Positions 58,380 through 64,000 of a DNA stretch of 64,000 nucleotides are shown here, piece after piece (the first letter of the stretch is position 1; every line of letters starts with the position of its first letter). The DNA lies in assembly GCF_902686445.1 (NCBI RefSeq), contig NC_062232.1, positions 14,925,105 through 14,989,104 on the forward strand. The letters are read 5' to 3'. Both the position numbers and the translations under genes were made by a program. This DNA is from Sciurus carolinensis. Lineage: Eukaryota > Chordata > Mammalia > Rodentia > Sciuridae. Under the pieces are notes generated by a model. The model ran no database searches. It was not told the origin of the DNA and saw only the letters and a program-made list of their open reading frames with translations.

Positions 58380-60190
58380 TCCAATAACCACAATGCAGAG
58401 TATTACAGGACAGAGAGCAGTGTGACTAAAGGTACTAGTAAGAATGGAAGCTGGGGCCACTCACTCTGCCTGGGAGAAATCAGGAATGTCTTTCCAAAGG
58501 AACAACATACCAAGGTGATCTTAAAAAATGAGTAGAATCTGGAGGGGCTAAAAAAGAGCAGGCCAGAAGGGAAAATTTCACATTTTCTTCCACATTCTGA
58601 CATTAGAATTGAAATCTCAGAAATTATTCCTTTTCTAAGAAGTCACATCTGCTTTCAGATAGTAGCTGTGAGGTGATTTCTTTTTTTTTTTTTAAAGGAA
58701 ACACACTCAGCTGAATTTCTGAATCTCCCTTTAATAAACAATTCACAAACTTTTTCCCAGCAAACTATTTTTAGAGTAGAAAGGGATTTTTTTTTTCAAA
58801 AGAAGCAGCACCAACTCATATTTATAAGATTTGTCCTCAAAGCTTAAAAATAGATCTAAAACTTTAGTGCCAGCCCTGCCCCACCCTCAGAAAGGCAGAC
58901 ACAGCATGCCTGGGACTCTGGAATTTTTAAAGTTAGAGTCTGCTAATCTGTCTTCTTAGCATGCTCACAGTAAATAGCAGGTGAGGGGAATAACTAAGGA
59001 AAAGAATCATTATTGATGGTATTCTCCTTTCTCCTTTCGCACATGCTGGGAAGCTGCAGTAATTAACTGGCTGAGATACAGAACAATTTCTCAACTTGCC
59101 CTTGTCCTTCAATGATAAACCTCCCTGCCCCCACATCAGTCCAGTAGCTTAGCTTCAGTTCATGCAGAGCTTTGGTGGTTGTTTTTTTTTTTTTTTTTTT
59201 TTTAATTTGGAAGTTAATTTGCTCTGAACCCAGAGCACACTGGGGAGTCTGACAAATGGAAATGCAGAGTGATTTTAGGTCACACATAGGAACATGTGTC
59301 GATAATAATGCATCCCGTCGGTATCAATTTTCCAATAGACTGCAATCAAACACACAACACACAGACACAGGAAACACATACATCAGTTGCAATTTATCAG
59401 ATTTTTACCCATCCAAAAACACAAAGGGACAGAATTGCAGGATTTATTACCTTCCTTGGGTACCTTGTTGCTCTATGTCCATTTAGGCCAATCAGCTATA
59501 ACCACCCTGGCTCAGCAATAACAGAGTACTTTCAAAAGGTTAAATACCATTTAAGTATTTTAAGGCTCCATGACACATTCAAGGAAAAAAGAACACAGCA
59601 ATATCTGGGGTTCAAACAAAATTAATAGCACCACTATACAATTCACACCCCACCTTATAAATGAGAAACTCAGATTCAATACATGTTGTCCAAAACCCAA
59701 ATAACCACTTAGAATAAAGCTAAAATCCCCCTAATATAACTGACTCTGCCATTCAGTCAAATGGCATGTGCCATGGGCATTCCCAGACACACCAAACAAT
59801 TTCAGCTGGCACTTATCTAAGAATTTAGATAACACAGGGAAAGAACTGTATTCTCCTTGAAGGAAAAAAAAAACATACAAATAATGATTTATGGTGTCTG
59901 TATTTGGAAGAAACAGGATATGCTGAGTTTTCAACATAAAATAGATATTCACAATAGAAAGATTAAAGTGAAGTCAAAATTTTCCACACTGATCCCCAAT
60001 TAGACTTATTTTGATCAGTTATCCTATGGCCTGATTTATGATTCAACAGATGAGTCTGCATTAGTTATTTCAGATATTTCCTACATCCACAAAAGCCTAG
60101 ATAGGGTTGTTGGAGGCATTCTGGTTGAAAAGGCAAAGAACTCAACCTTCTACATCTTGTGTTTATGTTTGTCCAAGATTAGCATTCATA
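58380..60190. other. unassigned intronic sequence with two T-runs
   Basis: T-runs at 58681-58694 and 59181-59203 have no recognisable element next to them. No exon is seen. Confidence 0.5.
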
Positions 60191-60223
60191 TATATGTGTA
60201 TGTATGTGTGTGTCTATATATGT

Positions 60224-60284
60224 ATCTTACTAATTAAAAATTATATATTACATAAATATACATATAATATTTAGTTAGTAAGAT
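60224..60284. repeat. 61-nt inverted repeat (23-bp arms, 21 matching)
   Basis: Arms at 60224-60246 and 60262-60284 begin and end with ATCTTACTAA and TTAGTAAGAT. The loop is 15 nt and AT-rich. It could be a small palindromic transposon relic or chance in AT-rich DNA. Confidence 0.7.
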
Positions 60285-60382
60285 CCTTGTTTTTACCCCA
60301 AGTAAAGTTTCCTTTCTAGAAATATGAAACTTTCTGTTAACTATAAAAGGTTTTTGTTCTATTTATAAGATCATGTTGAATA

Positions 60383-60469
60383 GGACTGGGGGTGTAGCTC
60401 AGTGGTACAGCACTTACCTATCATGAGCAAAGCCCTGGATTTGATCTCCAGCAGGGCAAGAAAAAAAAT
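60383..60469 (+). mobile_element. ID SINE
   Basis: GGACTGGGGGTGTAGCTCAG, GTACAGCACTTACCTATCAT, GCCCTGGATTTGATCTCCAG, A-tail. ATCATGTTGA / ATTATGTTGA flank it as a near-perfect duplication. Confidence 0.88.
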
Positions 60470-61013
60470 TATGTTGAGAAATATTATTGTAAAGCTGCAT
60501 TATAATTTATTTTCATTGTAAACATTCATGACATGTTTTGCTACTTTTCAAAGCAATATTATTATTGATTCAGCATCACCAACAAAAGGAAAAATGTCTT
60601 AGCTATGTTCTAGGCACAGATATCCAAAGCTATGGTGCCCTGTGTAAGACTGACTTTAATCATAACATAAAGTGTTCAAATTGCACAGGGCACTTCAAGT
60701 TTTTCACAAGTAATACAGTATGTGATTGTATTAAGCCACAAAACTGAATTCTTACATTCCAGTTTGAGTTCTAGAGTAATAAAGAGAAATAAAACCCCTA
60801 GAAAAATTTCTAAGCCTATTGTAACAATTGACTTTAACTCTGATTTTCTCCCTCATCAATATCATGGTGAATTCCTAAATGGCAAATAAGCTAGTCAATA
60901 TCAAATAATCATAAAACCAGAGAGTAAAGGTCAGAATTTTATTCTTTCCAAGTTCTTATGTCAAACTTCTGAAAATTTCAGCCCAGAACCCGGCTCTCCC
61001 TTTGTATCATCAG
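60470..61013. other. unassigned intronic sequence
   Basis: No exon or nameable repeat is visible. Confidence 0.5.
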
Positions 61014-61105
61014 CTCATTCTTGTAGTTCAATGGTAGAGCACTTGCCTAGCAAGTGCAAAGCCCTGGGTTCAAACCCCAGCATTACCAAAGAAAGAAAGA
61101 AAAGA
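61014..61105 (+). mobile_element. ID SINE
   Basis: TTGTAGTTCAATGGTAGAGC, ACTTGCCTAGCAAGTGCAAA, GCCCTGGGTTCAAACCCCAG, tail AAAGAAAGAAAGAAAAG. The first few bases of the core are lost. Confidence 0.88.
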
Positions 61106-61247
61106 AACTGTATATGCACAGTACAGACCAGGAATTTTTATGTTGAAATTCATGGAAAAACATCTAAATCTAACAATGGGCAAAGGTTATGAAAATTTTG
61201 CCAAAGAAGAAACATCTATGGCAAGCAGACATATGAAAATATACTTG

Positions 61248-61367
61248 GGCTGGGGTTGTGGCTCAGTGGTAGCATGCTCATCTACCATGTGTGAGGCCCT
61301 GGGTTCAATCCTCAGCACCACATTAAAAAAAGTAAAATAAAGTTATAAAAAAATTAAAATAAAAAAC
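61248..61367 (+). mobile_element. ID SINE
   Basis: GGCTGGGGTTGTGGCTCAGT, AGCATGCTCATCTACCATGT, GGGTTCAATCCTCAGCACCA, tail AAAAAAAGTAAAATAAAG. The perfect 12-bp duplication AAAATATACTTG flanks it (61236-61247, 61368-61379). Confidence 0.94.
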
Positions 61368-61379
61368 AAAATATACTTG

Positions 61380-61735
61380 AATTCACTAACAACCAGAGAC
61401 TCAAATTTCAAACACAGATAAATGCAAGGTACTGCAGGACCCAATACATTTTTAAGGCTGATTCTACCCAGGGAATGAGGGATGTTATTTGCAGAAGTCT
61501 GAGTTGGCACACTGGGAAAGACCAGTTGGCAGTACAAATTATACAAAAGGACAGGAAGAAAGAGTGAGGGGGAATAATATTCATACTGTAAACCCAGCAG
61601 CTCTTCTTATGGGTGCTTATCTAGGGAAGTAATCACAGATATGTTCAAAGGAGGAGTTAAAGGATGTCCACAGTTCATTCTTTATAAGAAAAATAGAGAA
61701 GGCTAAGATATTAACCATCAGGGCACTATTAGATA
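61380..61735 (+). mobile_element. probable old L1/HAL1-type remnant
   Basis: GGGTGCTTATCTAGGGAAGT, AATCACAGATATGTTCAAAG and GTTCATTCTTTATAAGAAAA resemble an L1-type ORF2 end. The 5' part is less clear. Confidence 0.45.
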
Positions 61736-61974
61736 GGTCTGTGGGCTTGCAAAGACCACTGCTGAGAGTGGCCATGATTCCTTGGAGCCCCCAATGCTCT
61801 GAAAGAGTAGCTGCAGATTACGGCACCAACACCATGAAGTTTAGGCTCCCCACTCCTGCCTTAAGAGTACAACTCTGCTTCTAGCTCTTTTGCCTTTGAG
61901 GAAAGGATTCTACAACTTTAAAGAGCTTGCAAAACATTGACAAGGTTCATAACTTTCCTATGTTCTTATATGAA

Positions 61975-62112
61975 TACACTACCAGTGAAACTCCACATAT
62001 GTACAACCACAAGAATGGGATCCTAATTAGGATAAGTTATACTCCATGTCTGTAAATATGTCAAAATACACTCTACTGTCATGCATACCTAAAAGGAACC
62101 AAAAAACAATTA
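61975..62112 (+). mobile_element. rodent L1 3'-UTR end
   Basis: ATATGTACAACCACAAGAAT, GGGATCCTAATTAGGATAAG, AAAATACACTCTACTGTCAT fit the 3' terminus of sciurid-type L1, homologous in reverse to 24440-24480 (TACATGACAGTAGAATGAAT). Confidence 0.72.
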
Positions 62113-62316
62113 CCAAGATTGCAGACAATTAAGTGACATTATGTTAAACTTTAAAAACAGTTTGAAGTTTATGTTATGTATATTTTACCACAATTAAAAT
62201 TTTTTTTAAATTGGGCTACAAAATGCCACCTTCAGTAAATATGATATCCCTTTGTAGTAAAATAACAAACACATATCCATATTTAAGGCAAACAACTGTC
62301 TAGAAAGTGAATTCTC

Positions 62317-62413
62317 GGGCTGGGGAGATAGCTCAGTCGGTAGAGTGCTTGCCTTGCATGCACAAGGCCCTGGGTTCGATCCCCAGCACCGCAAAAAAAA
62401 AAAAAAAAAAAAA
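62317..62413 (+). mobile_element. young ID SINE with intact pol III boxes
   Basis: GGGCTGGGGAGATAGCTCAG, TCGGTAGAGTGCTTGCCTTG, GGGTTCGATCCCCAGCACCG and about 22 A. It is flanked by AGAAAGTGAATTCTC (62302-62316) and AGAAAGTGAATTATC (62414-62428). It differs at one base in about 75 from the copy at 27309. Confidence 0.95.
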
Positions 62414-62599
62414 AGAAAGTGAATTATCCACCATGGTTATCTCTAGGAGGATGGATGACACTTTTTCATTTCTAGTTCTTATGTTCATTTTGCAAATTTT
62501 AAATGTGTACATCATTTAATAAAGAAAATTACTGTATCGGTGGTAGAAAACAATAAGAAATTCATAACATTGGTAAAAATGGAAGAGAAAAACAGGAAA

Positions 62600-62710
62600 A
62601 ATACATTATGAAAGTTATTTTTATTTTCAATAAATACACAAAAGCTGTACATATTAATGGCGTGCTGTGTGATATTTCAATGCATGTATATGTAACAGTG
62701 GTCTCTTCAC
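62600..62710 (-). mobile_element. L1 LINE 3' end, right of which an LTR piece is inserted
   Basis: TTATTTTTATTTTCAATAAA, AAAGCTGTACATATTAATGG, GTGTGATATTTCAATGCATG are the reverse complement of an L1 3' terminus. It seems to resume at 63150. Confidence 0.65.
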
Positions 62711-62913
62711 CTTTTGAACATAGCTCTGAAGCTTATTTTTAAAAGGCCATGTTTTCCTTTTCCTCTTTCTCTCCCCTTCCCTAACCTCCTAACCTGGGGG
62801 CTGGTATCAAGACCACCTTGAGTTACCTGTGCTCCACAGGAAGGAGATGTCTGCCTGAGGATCTAGGATGTGAATATCTCCCAAATCAACAAGTGAATCC
62901 TAACACACCATCA

Positions 62914-63138
62914 GGCACCCTGGGACCCCTGTCAGGGCACACCTGGAATGTAGCCTCTGAATAGCTCCTTTAAAATCCCCCTGTTCCTCCTGGAGGGCAG
63001 AATCACAGCCTCTGGGACAAGAGTCCCCTGTGTTTCTCCTTTGCTAGCAAAGCAATAAAACAACTTTTTCCTTTTTCTCAAAACCATGTCCTCATTATTA
63101 AATTGGCATTAATTGGCATTGGGGACAAGGACCAAGCT
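62914..63138 (+). mobile_element. retroviral-type LTR fragment, copy 2
   Basis: Homologous to 58167-58379 with the same order of blocks and an AATAAA at 63054-63059. It has a 10-bp tandem duplication (AATTGGCATT twice) near 63106-63121. It separates two parts of a reverse L1 3' end, so it was inserted after the L1. Confidence 0.68.
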
Positions 63139-63149
63139 CTCAGTTACAT

Positions 63150-63431
63150 ATACATTAGGTAAACAGTTTAAACATCTATCTCCTCAAACATTTATCAATT
63201 ATTTATAGCAAAAACATTAAAAACTGTTTCTTCTAGTTTTTCGGGTTGTACAAAATCACTATCTCCATCTACCCTACTGTACAGTAAGTAGCACACTAGA
63301 ACTTGCTCCTTTCTAACTATAACTAAGTACCTATCCATTTATCTACCTCTCCCCATCCCTCCTCCCTAACTCTCCCCAGCTTCTGGTAACCAGCAGCAAT
63401 TTCTATGAGATCTTTTTTAGATTCCACATAT
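63150..63431 (-). mobile_element. L1 LINE 3' region (continuation)
   Basis: CCCTACTGTACAGTAAGTAG, CTAGAACTTGCTCCTTTCTA, TCTGGTAACCAGCAGCAATT, TATGAGATCTTTTTTAGATT, CCACATA follow an L1 3'-UTR in reverse complement. Confidence 0.7.
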
Positions 63432-64000
63432 TGCTAGGGCACAGAAAGATGAGGATGGTGGAAACATGAGGTTAAGGGAATCATTCTATGAAATGGGCCT
63501 GCTGTGCTGACCCCCACATGCTTTCTTTGCCAAAAGGCAATTTACCTGCAACCCTGCCAGGTCCAGGTGGACAGGATATGTCACATTCCTCAGCAAACTA
63601 CCTGTTAACTTCAAGGAAAGGCAGGCGGGAAATACATTGATAAGAGGAACCCAAGTTACTTTGAAGGGAGAGAATTTTGTGGCCCTTTTCACAGACCAGA
63701 TTCTGGAAGATAAGGATAGTTCCTCCCAACCATGATTAAGAATCCAATTAGAACCAGTCAGCATGGGCCAAGGTGACATAGAGTTGTCATGGCAAGAGGT
63801 ACTTGAAAGTCTGATGTCACCCTGCTGTCAGTCAAAAGGTTGGGGGGTAGTGACTCACTCTTTGTGATCCAAAATAAAACTAGAGTCCAGCAAAGGCACA
63901 GTCCCTCTTCTGAGAGGACAGAGGGACTCCCTTGAGAGTGTTCCTTTTCTCTTTTTCTCTCCCTTCAATAAACTCATTCCTGTTACTCTCAGAGACACAT
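63432..64000 (+). mobile_element. LTR of an endogenous retrovirus, cut by the window edge
   Basis: The segment probably starts TGCTAGGGCACAGAAAGATG where the L1 text stops. It ends in a promoter/R-like region: AATAAA at 63873-63878 and again at 63967-63972, with a CT-rich CCTTTTCTCTTTTTCTCTCC stretch between. The layout fits the U3-R part of an ERV1-type LTR. Whether an internal region follows cannot be seen. The 97-aa minus frame at 63486-63779 is incidental. Confidence 0.6.

Larger units (their letters stand above)
44200..64000 (-). other. SH3KBP1: SH3KBP1 intron upstream of linker exon (partial)
   Basis: The sequence precedes acceptor CAG at 44202-44200 and extends off the right edge. The exon for the first SH3 domain (MVEAIVEFDY...) was not found on the minus strand. 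Nothing resembling a CpG island or an alternative promoter stands out. Confidence 0.8.

Noticed and set aside
58167..63138. One provirus bounded by the two homologous LTR fragments
   Set aside because: Both fragments are partial, and the 4.5 kb between them holds SINEs, L1 and unassigned DNA with no gag, pol or env.
1..64000. CRISPR arrays, operons, phage genes or a bacterial defence system
   Set aside because: The DNA is mammalian intron. No spacer-repeat arrays or prokaryotic gene organisation are present.

Overview
The window is mammalian nuclear DNA, almost all intron and transposon remnant. It most likely comes from a squirrel-related rodent (Sciuromorpha). Three things point there: many tRNA-derived ID SINEs (core begins GGGCTGGGGATGTGGCTCAG), dimeric B1-dID SINEs in which a 7SL-derived half is fused to an ID half, and MIR, L2, old L1, MaLR, Tigger and hAT fossils normal for a placental mammal. 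The lineage call is inference; nothing here was aligned to a reference. There are no bacterial, phage or organellar genes, operons or CRISPR arrays.

Two short coding exons of one gene, SH3KBP1 (CIN85/Ruk), lie on the minus strand. The exon at 44076-44199 encodes the linker after the first SH3 domain. The exon at 8999-9102 encodes the first half of the second SH3 domain. Both have GT-AG splice sites and their reading phases fit: the first ends with one base of a Gly codon and the second starts with the other two. The intron between them is 34,973 bp. The rest of the window is the 3' neighbouring intron (1-8998) and the 5' neighbouring intron (44200-64000). I found no other exon, so coding sequence is 228 bp of 64 kb. 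In humans SH3KBP1 is X-linked, so this is probably X-chromosome sequence.

Layout. 1-9 kb: old L1 and L2 fragments, B1-dID SINEs (one carrying a microsatellite grown from its A-tail) and a compound SINE. 9-44 kb: the large intron, with two solo MaLR LTRs that have perfect target-site duplications, a MER5-type transposon split by an L1, an L2 split by a younger L1, a Tigger element, two hAT remnants in the wider window (one here), several IDs, and a 33.5-35.1 kb L1 that has taken both an ID and a retrocopied 3'-UTR. 44-64 kb: more L1/MIR/Tigger/hAT, dense SINEs, long (GA)n arrays, two homologous retroviral-type LTR fragments and an LTR running off the right edge.

I see no novel multi-gene system. 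The observations most worth checking are the unidentified 3'-UTR retrocopy, a 25-nt ultra-short retro-insertion, a possible unnamed LTR family, two near-identical young ID copies, and two candidate conserved non-coding elements.
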